A stretch of DNA of 49,828 nucleotides, from NCBI GenBank assembly GCA_021827925.1, contig JAKATZ010000033.1, positions 1-49,828 on the forward strand, in the 5' to 3' direction. Under the pieces are notes generated by a model. The model saw only the letters and a program-made list of their open reading frames with translations. It did no database searches and had not been told where the DNA came from. A program made the translations under genes and the position numbers. Positions within the stretch are counted from its first letter, which is position 1. Each line of letters starts with the position of its first letter. Origin of the DNA: Microcaldota archaeon. Lineage in GTDB: Archaea > Micrarchaeota > Micrarchaeia > Micrarchaeales > CABMGC01. Positions 18,713-26,204 of the stretch are shown one piece after another.

Positions 18713-19501
18713 CTACATGTATCCCAGCGCCCTTAACTTTTCCATTACGTACTCCTTTTCCTTGTCCTGGTCCCTTCCCGCACGCTCTTCTTCCGTTGTG
18801 TCCTCAAGCTCCTTTATTATCTCATCTATGTTTCCCGCGCTTGACCTTACTGGCGATGTGCAATGCACGCAGCCAAGGCTCCTGTATCTGTTTCCATTCC
18901 TTGAAAGGTACAGCGGATTTATCGGTATCCTCTCCTCCTTCGTATATCTCCAGATGTCGGTCTCCCTCCAGTCAAGGAGAGGGTGCACCCTGATATGCCC
19001 TTCGCCATCAGGGTTGGAAGAATAATTGTCCCACATCTCTGCCTGCTGATTCTTGTAATTCCAATTAAAATCCTTGTCCCTCGGGCTGGTGTACCTTTCC
19101 TTTGCTCTTATCCCGTGTTCATCCCTCCTTATCGAGACTATGAGCGCATCGAATCCATACTCCTTCATAACCTCCTTGAGTGCTTCTGTCTTGTTGCTTC
19201 CGCAGCAGCTGTATCCGGATATCTCTGGTTTTATCTTGCTCTTTGCCACGATCAGATCAAGCTCCCAGCTCTCAGCGAGCTCCTCCCTGAATGCGTACGT
19301 TTCAGGGAAATCTATCCCATTATCTATGTGTATAACTGGGAATGGGACTTTTTTCATGAACGCCTTCCGTGCGAGCGCGAGCATGGCCGTTGAATCCTTT
19401 CCCATGCTCCAAAGCGCTGCCACTTTCCTTGCATTCATCTTCGCTTCACGCATTATGTATACGCTGCCCTCAACAAGCGCCTTAAGCTCCTCGTTTGCCA
19501 T
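18713..19501 (-). CDS. cysD: CysD-like sulfate adenylyltransferase with APS-reductase-type cysteines
   Basis: This 262-residue PP-loop protein has SMGKDST near residue 32. It shows CysD features: RRDEHGIRAKERY, KNQQAEMW, RVHPLLDWRETDIWRY and IPINPLY. Unusually, it also has Cys99-Cys100 and Cys211-x2-Cys214 (GCVHCTSPV), followed by EERAGR. The CC/CxxC quartet is the iron-sulfur signature of assimilatory APS reductases, where typical CysD has GCYPLTGA. It could therefore activate sulfate with CysN, reduce APS to sulfite, or use the cluster structurally. Its place in an SQD1 cluster makes a sulfite role attractive but unproven. Confidence 0.8.
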   Translation of the reverse strand: MANEELKALVEGSVYIMREAKMNARKVAALWSMGKDSTAMLALARKAFMKKVPFPVIHIDNGIDFPETYAFREELAESWELDLIVAKSKIKPEISGYSCCGSNKTEALKEVMKEYGFDALIVSIRRDEHGIRAKERYTSPRDKDFNWNYKNQQAEMWDNYSSNPDGEGHIRVHPLLDWRETDIWRYTKEERIPINPLYLSRNGNRYRSLGCVHCTSPVRSSAGNIDEIIKELEDTTEEERAGRDQDKEKEYVMEKLRALGYM

Positions 19502-19509
19502 ACTATCAA

Positions 19510-19794
19510 CTATTTGTTTATATTCAGAAGCCCTCTCAGGTATTCTGTAGCCCCAGAAATTCCCTCACCTTCCTCAATGAATATGGGCACCTTTCCCAAT
19601 GGGGATTCCTTTTCATCGTACAATTCGGCATAAGAACTCTTAAGGTCCTGCTGCCTTGCTATCTTTCCTTCCCCAAAGATTATCCTGTAATATCTTGCGC
19701 TGCTGGATCTCAGCTCCATCCTGAATCTTTCCCAGTTATGCCTGCTCGGCGAAACGGAAAGTTCCCTGACAATGCCTTCGAATTTCTCCTTCAT
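19510..19794 (-). CDS. Small unknown protein in the sulfur operon
   Basis: This 94-residue acidic/basic soluble protein lies 4 nt after the ribbon-helix-helix gene and 8 nt before cysD, so it belongs to the same transcript. I recognise no domain. A helical N-terminus (KEKFEGIVREL) is followed by a mixed region with RYYRIIFGEGKIA and a terminal GATEYLRGLLNINK. There are no cysteines, membrane segments or catalytic motifs. Conserved neighbours in other genomes would be the best clue to its job. Confidence 0.7.
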   Translation of the reverse strand: MKEKFEGIVRELSVSPSRHNWERFRMELRSSSARYYRIIFGEGKIARQQDLKSSYAELYDEKESPLGKVPIFIEEGEGISGATEYLRGLLNINK

Positions 19795-19798
19795 CGCA

Positions 19799-20017
19799 TC
19801 AGCCAGTATATCCCAGTGCCTTCAGCTTGTCTATAACCGCACCCCTATCCTTGCGTCTTCCAAGCTCCATGTCAGCAACAGTCTCACGCAATATGTATGT
19901 TGCGTAGTCAGACACCGAAGAGAACCCCGTCTTCTTTATCTTTTCCTGCATCCTTTCGAACAAAGGCGTCGGTATGGTTATTGTTGTGTGTTTCCTTCTC
20001 AAGCCTCCTCTTTTCAT
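19799..20017 (-). CDS. Ribbon-helix-helix (CopG/Arc-like) regulator
   Basis: This 72-residue protein has a basic start (MKRGGLRRKH), then a beta strand TTITIPTPLFERM and two helices ending in SVSDYATYILRET, the ribbon-helix-helix DNA-binding pattern. It is the first gene of the sulfur cluster and may control it, possibly by binding its own promoter. Its C-terminus KLKALGYTG closely resembles the CysD-like C-terminus KLRALGYM two genes downstream. The 4-nt gap to the next gene implies co-translation. Confidence 0.8.
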   Translation of the reverse strand: MKRGGLRRKHTTITIPTPLFERMQEKIKKTGFSSVSDYATYILRETVADMELGRRKDRGAVIDKLKALGYTG

Positions 20018-20049
20018 TCTATCACATGTTGTTTAATGTCACAGCATTA

Positions 20050-20061
20050 AAGTATATAATA
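20050..20061 (-). promoter_or_regulatory. TATA box of the sulfur operon
   Basis: The minus strand reads attatatactt about 38 nt before the RHH ATG at 20017. The predicted transcript would cover RHH through the AlkP-fold gene, whose gaps are all under 30 nt. Confidence 0.55.
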
Positions 20062-20281
20062 CTTGGCATTGGGCCCGGCAGTAACTTCCATCCGCAAGCA
20101 ATAGCTGCCTGACAGGCTTCAGAATAAGCCAGCAATTCATGTTTATGCTTTGTCATTCTGCCCTGCCGATTACATGATTCTCTTGTAGCATAGTGTGATG
20201 AAACCTTTTTGCATTAGCCAACACAACCAGCAAAACCAACAAGGCTAAAAGAGCATACGCATAACTATACCCGGTCATTCG
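20062..20281. other. Divergent intergenic region, nothing recognised beyond promoters
   Basis: Between the RHH promoter and the small membrane gene I see no tRNA, repeat or convincing ORF. A TATA-like gctaaaagag and an ataactatac lie within 45 nt of ATG 20282. Confidence 0.4.
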
Positions 20282-20599
20282 ATGGTTGCTTTGAAGCATG
20301 TAGGAACTGCCATAAGCCTTCTGGGCGGCGTTGTGGTTCTAGGTCTTGGTCTGCTATTATCCATAAGCTTCGGGGCTTTGGGTGTAGGCATCGGCGGCTC
20401 CATTATTCCGCTCATAATTGCCCTGTTCGGATTTTTTATAATAGCGTCTTCGTTCATGTTCTATAAGCACTACGAGAACAGAGTTTTGGGAATCGTGGCA
20501 GTCCTCTTTGCAATAGCTGGAATATTTGTCGGCGGTCTTTTTGGCATACTCTCCTTGATCGGCAGCGTAATGGCATTCGTATACCGTGCAAAGAATTAG
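20282..20599 (+). CDS. Small four-helix membrane protein, DUF4064-like
   Basis: This 105-residue protein has about four hydrophobic segments (roughly 9-30, 32-56, 65-85 and 84-101) with glycine-rich turns. It ends in ILSLIGSVMAFVYRAKN. A very similar ending, LILSIIGGILAFVYAEE, occurs in the membrane protein at 23424, so the two are probably paralogues. The general pattern is that of DUF4064-type small membrane proteins. No enzymatic motif is visible and function is unknown. Confidence 0.7.
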   Translation: MVALKHVGTAISLLGGVVVLGLGLLLSISFGALGVGIGGSIIPLIIALFGFFIIASSFMFYKHYENRVLGIVAVLFAIAGIFVGGLFGILSLIGSVMAFVYRAKN

Positions 20600-20674
20600 T
20601 ACCTTCGGTTTTATGCCAGGCCATTACCTGGCATATCTTCCGATATTCTGCTCGCCAAGTATGCAAAATCAACC

Positions 20675-20757
20675 ACCCCACAGCAAGCTGCGGGGTATGC
20701 TGTATCGCAAGACTGTTGCATCTTCGATATTAGTGTTCCCACCCCAGGGGTTGGGGT
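20675..20757. repeat. Two G/C hairpins resembling an IS200/IS605-type element end
   Basis: accccacagc/gctgcggggt (20675-20696, one mismatch) and acccca/tggggt (20741-20757) are imperfect and perfect stems separated by 44 nt. They lie in a 235-bp convergent gap. The motif aaccacccca...cggggtatg resembles subterminal hairpins of archaeal IS200/IS605 elements. No transposase is present, so this would be a relic or a MITE. Terminator function is an alternative. Confidence 0.35.
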
Positions 20758-20834
20758 ATACTCTAGGCTAATCAATATACAGATATTCAGCATCACTCCT
20801 GTCACCGCAACCGCATCCCGATGCAGTTGCAAGT

Positions 20835-21734
20835 CTAATACATATGTTCCAATCTGTCTATCCTCTCCTGAATGGGGGGATGCGTTGAGAACAGATTCAT
20901 CAGATTCGCCTTGCTAAGTGGATTTGCAAAGTACAGCGGTGCTGTCACCTCATTCACATTCTTCACCTGGGTAGACCTTGGATCCTGTGAGTACTTCTGT
21001 ATTTTCCTGAGGGCGCTGGAGAGCGCACCAGGATTCCTTATTATCCTGGCGCCATTGGCATCTGCCATGTACTCTCTTTTTCTCGATAGGGCAAGTCTTA
21101 TTAGCATTGCAAAAAGGGGCGCAAGGAGGCCTATAAGCAGTGCAACTATTATTATTCCGTCTCCCCCCTGCCTGTTTCTCCCACCAATCCCTCCGAACCA
21201 GAACATGTTTCTTATGAACGCAGCAGCAATTCCTATGGCACCTGCAAATACTACTGCTACCATCATATATCTTATATCGTTGTCGTAAATGTGAGATATC
21301 TCGTGGGCGAGTACTCCCTCGAGCTCCTGCGTGTTCATGGTATTCAGAAGGCCTGTGGTTACGCTTATTGATGCACTCTTCTTGTTCCTGCCTGTCGCAA
21401 ATGCATTAGGATTAGGGTCCTGTACTATATACACCTTCGGAATAGGTATCTGGTTTGCAACAGCCAGTCCTCCAACTACCTCATAGAGGCCTGGATACTG
21501 TTTCCTGTCTGCCTCCTTGGATCCCGACATCTTCAGTATCAGCTTGTCACCTAGGAAGAACACATACGCGGCGTAAGCTGCAACCATCGCGATGCCAACC
21601 CCAAACGCAACAGGACCTCCCCCAATGTACGATACAAAGACAAGAATTACAAAAGAGAAAAGCAAGAAGAAAGCCAGAAGTAGCAGAATTGACTTCATGT
21701 TGTTGCTGGCTATCTCGTCAAAGAAGCTTGACAT
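20835..21734 (-). CDS. htpX: HtpX family membrane zinc metalloprotease
   Basis: This 299-residue M48 protease has two N-terminal membrane segments (about 14-35 and 40-62). The zinc motif HEISH is at 144-148 in a cytosolic domain, with further membrane segments after it. The third-ligand region REYMADANGA is present, and the C-terminus STHPPIQERIDRL is typical. HtpX degrades damaged membrane proteins. It is 12 nt downstream of lemA, a common pairing. The segment DPNPNAFATGRN is also family-typical. Confidence 0.95.
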   Translation of the reverse strand: MSSFFDEIASNNMKSILLLLAFFLLFSFVILVFVSYIGGGPVAFGVGIAMVAAYAAYVFFLGDKLILKMSGSKEADRKQYPGLYEVVGGLAVANQIPIPKVYIVQDPNPNAFATGRNKKSASISVTTGLLNTMNTQELEGVLAHEISHIYDNDIRYMMVAVVFAGAIGIAAAFIRNMFWFGGIGGRNRQGGDGIIIVALLIGLLAPLFAMLIRLALSRKREYMADANGARIIRNPGALSSALRKIQKYSQDPRSTQVKNVNEVTAPLYFANPLSKANLMNLFSTHPPIQERIDRLEHMY

Positions 21735-21746
21735 CAGAACACTAGC

Positions 21747-22373
21747 TCATTTGCTTTTCTTCGGAGACTGCGCATATGGCGTTTCAGCGCCGCCCTGCCG
21801 CTGCCCGGGGGAATTCACGTCTTCAAAGCTAACCTTGACTGCCTGTCTTTCCCCTTCCTGCGCCTGGAAGAAGTCTGCCTTTTTGAAGCCAAACATGCCT
21901 GCAAATACATTGCCTGGAAACTGCTGCACCGTGTTGTTGTAATCTAATACGTAATCATTGTATGATGTCCTAACAAATGAGATCTTGTCCTCTGTCGTCT
22001 CCAGCTCTGTCTGCAACATCTGGAAGTTTTGCGAAGCCTTCAGGTCTGGGTAGTTCTCTGCTACCGCGAAGATGCTCTTCAGGGCCTGGCTGAACTTATT
22101 GTTCGCCTGCGCCTTATCCTGCACCGAACCATTTATGAGCGAGCTCCTTAGCTGCGTGACTGCAGTCAGTACCGACTTCTCGTATTTCATGTAACCTTTG
22201 ACCGTTTCAACCAGATTGGGTATCAGATCGTATCTCCTCTTGAGCTGCACATCTATCTGTGCCCATGCGTCCTGCACTCTGTTCCTCTTGGCTACGAGCC
22301 CATTGAAGATTGCTATTATGGCGAGTGTTGCCACTATCACTATCCCGATTGCTATGAACAAAAGAAGTGGCAT
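21747..22373 (-). CDS. lemA: LemA family membrane protein
   Basis: This 208-residue protein has one N-terminal membrane helix (about 3-24), an extended coiled-coil region, and the LemA signatures NRVQDAWAQIDVQLKRRYDL and IPNLVETVKGY. The C-terminal NVFAGMFGF is also characteristic. Cellular role is poorly known; it often accompanies HtpX, as here. The track frame starts at 22535, but ATG 22373 gives the membrane helix directly. It also has a TATA-like ggcttttaag about 32 nt upstream. Confidence 0.92.
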   Translation of the reverse strand: MPLLLFIAIGIVIVATLAIIAIFNGLVAKRNRVQDAWAQIDVQLKRRYDLIPNLVETVKGYMKYEKSVLTAVTQLRSSLINGSVQDKAQANNKFSQALKSIFAVAENYPDLKASQNFQMLQTELETTEDKISFVRTSYNDYVLDYNNTVQQFPGNVFAGMFGFKKADFFQAQEGERQAVKVSFEDVNSPGQRQGGAETPYAQSPKKSK

Positions 22374-22400
22374 CACATCAATCGGATAGGCACTTTCAGG

Positions 22401-22451
22401 CTTAAAAGCCTTTCTGTAAATCGGGCAGCGCAGTACGAAAGGCTTATTATC
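22401..22451. promoter_or_regulatory. Back-to-back promoters for lemA and the unknown gene
   Basis: The minus strand ggcttttaag (22401-22410) is placed for lemA. The plus strand ggcttattat (22441-22450) is placed for the gene starting at GTG 22485. A GGTG at 22476-22479 lies 5 nt before that GTG. Confidence 0.4.
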
Positions 22452-22484
22452 TCTCGCAGAACATAGGTCTGTATTGGTGTATTT

Positions 22485-23321
22485 GTGGAAGGTGTTAGGG
22501 AACATGTTGAGAACGGTCATTTCCTCGGTTTGCACAGGGTCGCCAGATTAATGCTTCCATTGGCGGGAAGCGCGTCAGACCAGCACGCCTATGTTTTATC
22601 TGACAACAGGCCCTGGGGCTTCTTGGGCGGCCGCCCGCAGCAGATAAGGGTCTTCGGAAGCGACGGCATGCTGCAATTCACTACAAACACCTTTGCTGCG
22701 GAGCGAGGAGGAGATGGGCAAAGAGAACTTTTCCATTGTTTCAACCAGGACGCTATGCATTTGGACGAAGAAAAGCTCGGCATCCTTGCATTAAGGATTG
22801 ACGATATGCGTACGGCGCTTGAAGCCCTTCTTAGAGGCCCTTCTGTACTGCAGGAGCAGACCGATGTGGGGGAGTGGGTAATAAGGGTGCCTACAGCGCC
22901 CCGTGTTGGTGGCAGCACCTATGGTCTAAGCCTAAGGGAATACCATCGCTATCCGATACACACCGTTGGCACTGATGATTCAAACGTCGAGATGCGCTAC
23001 ATATACGTATCCTCACAAGGTTTTACCGTCAATAGGGAAGGAATGGAAATCAAGGCAAAAGGCAGGATCGCAGTCTTTCCATACGTTTCGGTTCCAGACA
23101 AGAATACTCCCCGGTTCCCCGACTTTGAAAGAGGCCAGATCTTCAGATTCCGCACCAACAGTGGCATAGGCTCCCACAATGTTGTTTCAGTCCTATCTTC
23201 TGTGGCAACAGGTGCACTTCCTAATCTAGCCGCATTCGCAGGTTTACTGCGCAACACCGAAAGAGTGATGCGCGAAACTGGAATTGTCCGGCACAGCGGC
23301 GCACCTAAGCTTAAAGCATAG
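22485..23321 (+). CDS. Orphan protein of unknown function
   Basis: This frame encodes 278 residues with no family I can recognise. It appears soluble and beta-rich after an N-terminal hydrophobic patch (VARLMLPLAG). Glycine- and arginine-rich turns follow, such as PWGFLGGRPQQ and APRVGGSTYG. GTG 22485 is supported by GGTG 5 nt upstream; ATG 22551 is an alternative. It stands alone between lemA (divergent) and a small membrane gene. Its composition looks somewhat different from neighbours (few lysines early on), which may indicate recent arrival. Confidence 0.6.
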   Translation: MEGVREHVENGHFLGLHRVARLMLPLAGSASDQHAYVLSDNRPWGFLGGRPQQIRVFGSDGMLQFTTNTFAAERGGDGQRELFHCFNQDAMHLDEEKLGILALRIDDMRTALEALLRGPSVLQEQTDVGEWVIRVPTAPRVGGSTYGLSLREYHRYPIHTVGTDDSNVEMRYIYVSSQGFTVNREGMEIKAKGRIAVFPYVSVPDKNTPRFPDFERGQIFRFRTNSGIGSHNVVSVLSSVATGALPNLAAFAGLLRNTERVMRETGIVRHSGAPKLKA

Positions 23322-23386
23322 CCCGTTAGCCGAGCATTATCCCTTCCAAAATACCCGGCCTTCCTCATATCTCCACTGTGCTACAT

Positions 23387-23396
23387 GATATAAACC
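23387..23396 (+). promoter_or_regulatory. TATA box for 23424-26193
   Basis: gatataaacc is centred about 32 nt before ATG 23424. It may drive the small membrane gene and, by read-through, ubiD-ubiA. Confidence 0.55.
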
Positions 23397-23423
23397 TTAG
23401 GCTTCATATTTTATTGTGGTACG

Positions 23424-23930
23424 ATGAAGAATGAACCAAAGCTGTTTTTCGCACTGTTGCTGGCCGGAGGAATATTGATCCTTATCGGGGGCCTTTTCGA
23501 GTTGTTCGTGGCCGCTTACGCTCCACATCTTGTTGGCATGCTTATCTCAAATAGCACACTGCGCAGGAGCGTAAGACTCCCGGTAGATATAGCAAACAAC
23601 AGCACCGCTGCAGCACAACTGATTTCACAGATTCAGGCATCGGCATCTATTGAAGGCGTTATAGGTCTTATATGCGGAATAGGTCTGTCTGCTCTATCCT
23701 TCTACATACGCGGCTCCGCGTCAGAGAAGCGCAAGAAACTATCGGCAGTTGCTGTCGCCTTGGGGATTGCCAGCTTTCTCGGAGGGTCAGGATTTTTCCT
23801 CGGTTTAATACTGAGCATAATAGGGGGGATTTTGGCATTTGTATATGCTGAAGAAGCGCCGCAGGCACCCGCTCCTGCTGTGTCTGAGACACAGCAGCAC
23901 GCAAAGCGCAGGCGCAGGAAAAGCAGATAG
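23424..23930 (+). CDS. Small membrane protein, paralogue of 20282-20599
   Basis: This 168-residue protein has a first membrane segment at about 8-32, a 45-residue external loop with an N-x-T site, and three more segments near 75-92, 108-125 and 126-143. A basic C-terminal tail ends in KRRRRKSR. The last membrane helix (LSIIGGILAFVYAEE) matches the end of the 105-residue protein at 20282. Function is unknown; DUF4064-like is the closest description. It starts 23 nt upstream of ubiD on the same strand. Confidence 0.7.
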   Translation: MKNEPKLFFALLLAGGILILIGGLFELFVAAYAPHLVGMLISNSTLRRSVRLPVDIANNSTAAAQLISQIQASASIEGVIGLICGIGLSALSFYIRGSASEKRKKLSAVAVALGIASFLGGSGFFLGLILSIIGGILAFVYAEEAPQAPAPAVSETQQHAKRRRRKSR

Positions 23931-23953
23931 CGATTATCCTATAAGGTAAGCCG

Positions 23954-25363
23954 ATGATAAAAGATCTGCATGACTACATTCGCCACCTTTCAGAAAAGGG
24001 CATGCTGCTCCGGGTAGACGCTGAGGTAGACCCCGAGCTCGAGATAACTGCATTCACTGAGAGGGCATCCCGTACCGGCTCGGACGAAAGCAAGACGCTA
24101 CTCTTCAACAAAGTCAAAGGCTATGATATGCCCGTGGTGACAAACCTCTTCGCTTCTTACTCTATGCTCTCAACTCTCTTCGGCGAGACACAGATAGGGG
24201 AGATAATCTCCTCAGCATTCTCGAAGGCAAGTGGGATATCCCTGATTAAGAGCGCAAAGGCCCTTATGAACCTGAAGCCTAAAACTGTTCCTTTCAAAAA
24301 GAGCAGATATGAGGAGCTAGATGGTCTCTCATGTCTCCCTGTGCCGAAAGTCTGGCCTAATGACGCAGGAAGATTTCTGACGCTTCCCGTGGTATCCACT
24401 CAAAGCCCTGTCGACAGTTCCGCCAATGCTGGTATATACCGCATGCAGGTCTTCGACAGCTTTACTACCGGCATGCACTGGCAGGCGCAGAAAGGCGGTT
24501 CCATTCACGCTTCAGAAGCAGCAGCCGCGAAAAAGAGGCTCAACGTGTCAGTTGCGATAGGCGCTGATCCTTACAGTATAATCTCTGCAGTCGCTCCTCT
24601 TCCCCAAGGCATAAGCGAGTTCGCCTTCTCGGGCATCGCGCGCGGGTCAAGAAGCATTTTGCTATCAAAAGATGGCTATCCTCCTGTACCTGAAAGCTCA
24701 GAGATAATACTGTACGGTTACGTGGATCCATCGGAGTCAAGGATCGAGGGTCCGTTCGGAGACCACACAGGCTATTATTCTATACCAGAACCGGCGAACG
24801 TATTCAACATAGAAGAAGTATATGCAAGAAAGGATCCCGTGTATGCATCAAGCGTGGTGGGTCATCCCTGGAATGAAGACGCCGCGATAAGCCGCTTCCT
24901 CCTTGAGTACATGAAGCCGGCAATACTCGCCGTAAACGACAGCATCACCGATATATATCTGCCTCCGGAGGGGGTTTTTACAAATCTCTGCTTTATATCC
25001 GTGAAGAAGAGATTTCCAGGTGAGGCGAAGAGGGCCATGTTTTCTGTGCTTGGGCTGGGTCAGCTATCATTCACAAAGATGATAGCTGCATTCGACCCTG
25101 ATATAGATATAAGGGACCTTCGCAGCGTTGCATGGGCTCTTTCAACCCGTGTAGATCCCGAGCGCGACATGCAGATAATAGGCGGGGTGCCTACCGATAC
25201 GCTTGACCACACCTCCAATCTTTCTGCGTACGGTTCAAAAGTGATGATCGATGCCACAAAGAAAACGCGGGGGGAGGGTTATTCGAGGGAATGGCCTGAT
25301 ACGATCTCCCTGCCTGCGAGTATACTTGAGGCGGTTGAAAGGAAATGGAAAAAGATGGAATAG
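23954..25363 (+). CDS. UbiD family decarboxylase
   Basis: This 469-residue protein belongs to the prenylated-FMN-dependent UbiD decarboxylases. The segment NAGIYRMQVFDSFTTGMHW and the ESRIEGPFGDHTGYYS stretch carry residues of the cofactor/active-site region. In archaea, UbiD homologues include anhydromevalonate-phosphate decarboxylase of the modified mevalonate pathway, as well as quinone-pathway enzymes. Overlap with a UbiA prenyltransferase gene would fit either isoprenoid supply or aromatic prenylation. The exact substrate is not decidable here. Start ATG 23954 follows an aaggtaag ribosome-binding site. Confidence 0.88.
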   Translation: MIKDLHDYIRHLSEKGMLLRVDAEVDPELEITAFTERASRTGSDESKTLLFNKVKGYDMPVVTNLFASYSMLSTLFGETQIGEIISSAFSKASGISLIKSAKALMNLKPKTVPFKKSRYEELDGLSCLPVPKVWPNDAGRFLTLPVVSTQSPVDSSANAGIYRMQVFDSFTTGMHWQAQKGGSIHASEAAAAKKRLNVSVAIGADPYSIISAVAPLPQGISEFAFSGIARGSRSILLSKDGYPPVPESSEIILYGYVDPSESRIEGPFGDHTGYYSIPEPANVFNIEEVYARKDPVYASSVVGHPWNEDAAISRFLLEYMKPAILAVNDSITDIYLPPEGVFTNLCFISVKKRFPGEAKRAMFSVLGLGQLSFTKMIAAFDPDIDIRDLRSVAWALSTRVDPERDMQIIGGVPTDTLDHTSNLSAYGSKVMIDATKKTRGEGYSREWPDTISLPASILEAVERKWKKME

Positions 25364-26193
25364 CGAGGGTCGTCGGTGAGCTTTTCGGTTTCGAGTTCAC
25401 AGTGTACAACCTCTCTTTCGTTTACGTTGGCATGCTTCTGTCTGGAAGTTCTTGGGAAGGGAAAATACTCCTCATCACTGTTGCCTTCTTCTCTGCAAGA
25501 TCTTCTGCGTTCCTGATGAACAGGTATGCCGGAAGGGATCTGGATATCAAGAATCTCAAGAAAGCAAGGATGCCAAGCCTTGGGATACCAAAGGGGATGA
25601 TACTCCTCATGTTCCTTTGCTTCGCATCAATATTCCTGGCGAGCGCATATCTGCTTAACATGCTTGCTTTCGCAATGGCGCCTGTTGTCCTGCTGCTCTT
25701 CATCGTTGATCCTTTCCTCAAGAGAAAGACGAGCCACAGGCACTTCTCGATAGGAATACTTGAGAGCTTTGATGTTGCAGGCGGATACATAGGCGCTGCA
25801 GGCATCTTCCCAACATCCCTTCCTCTGTACATCCTAATGGCGAGCATAATATTCATAGGCGCGGGATTTGACATAATGTATTCAGTGGTACATGTAGATT
25901 TCGACAAGGCGAACGGCCTACGAACTTATCCCGCAAAATACGGTCCAATCAGCGCCCTGCGCCTTTCTTCATACGTCCATGCCGCAGCAGGGATAGCAAT
26001 GCTGGCTTTTGCATTATGCCTTCATTCCTACGTTATAACTGCCGCTGCCCTTGTTGGAGTCTGCATACTCGTGATGGAGCATATAAATATTGATCACAGA
26101 AACGATCGTGAGCTTCTTAAGCGTGCAATGCTATACAACACTGTAATAGCAGTGCTGCTTGCCTTGGCAGTGTTCATAAACACATTCGCATGA
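25345..26193 (+). CDS. UbiA family prenyltransferase with an altered first motif
   Basis: This 282-residue polytopic protein has about eight membrane helices. The first Asp-rich motif reads NRYAGRDLD where the family usually has NxxxDxxxD, so the first Asp is Gly. The second, HVDFDKANGLRTYPAKYG, is normal. UbiA proteins transfer prenyl chains to aromatic or other acceptors at the membrane. The gene overlaps the ubiD stop by 19 nt, indicating coupled translation. The missing Asp could alter metal binding or specificity, or mark a non-quinone subfamily. Confidence 0.82.
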   Translation: MEKDGIARVVGELFGFEFTVYNLSFVYVGMLLSGSSWEGKILLITVAFFSARSSAFLMNRYAGRDLDIKNLKKARMPSLGIPKGMILLMFLCFASIFLASAYLLNMLAFAMAPVVLLLFIVDPFLKRKTSHRHFSIGILESFDVAGGYIGAAGIFPTSLPLYILMASIIFIGAGFDIMYSVVHVDFDKANGLRTYPAKYGPISALRLSSYVHAAAGIAMLAFALCLHSYVITAAALVGVCILVMEHINIDHRNDRELLKRAMLYNTVIAVLLALAVFINTFA

Positions 26194-26204
26194 CACTCAT
26201 GATC

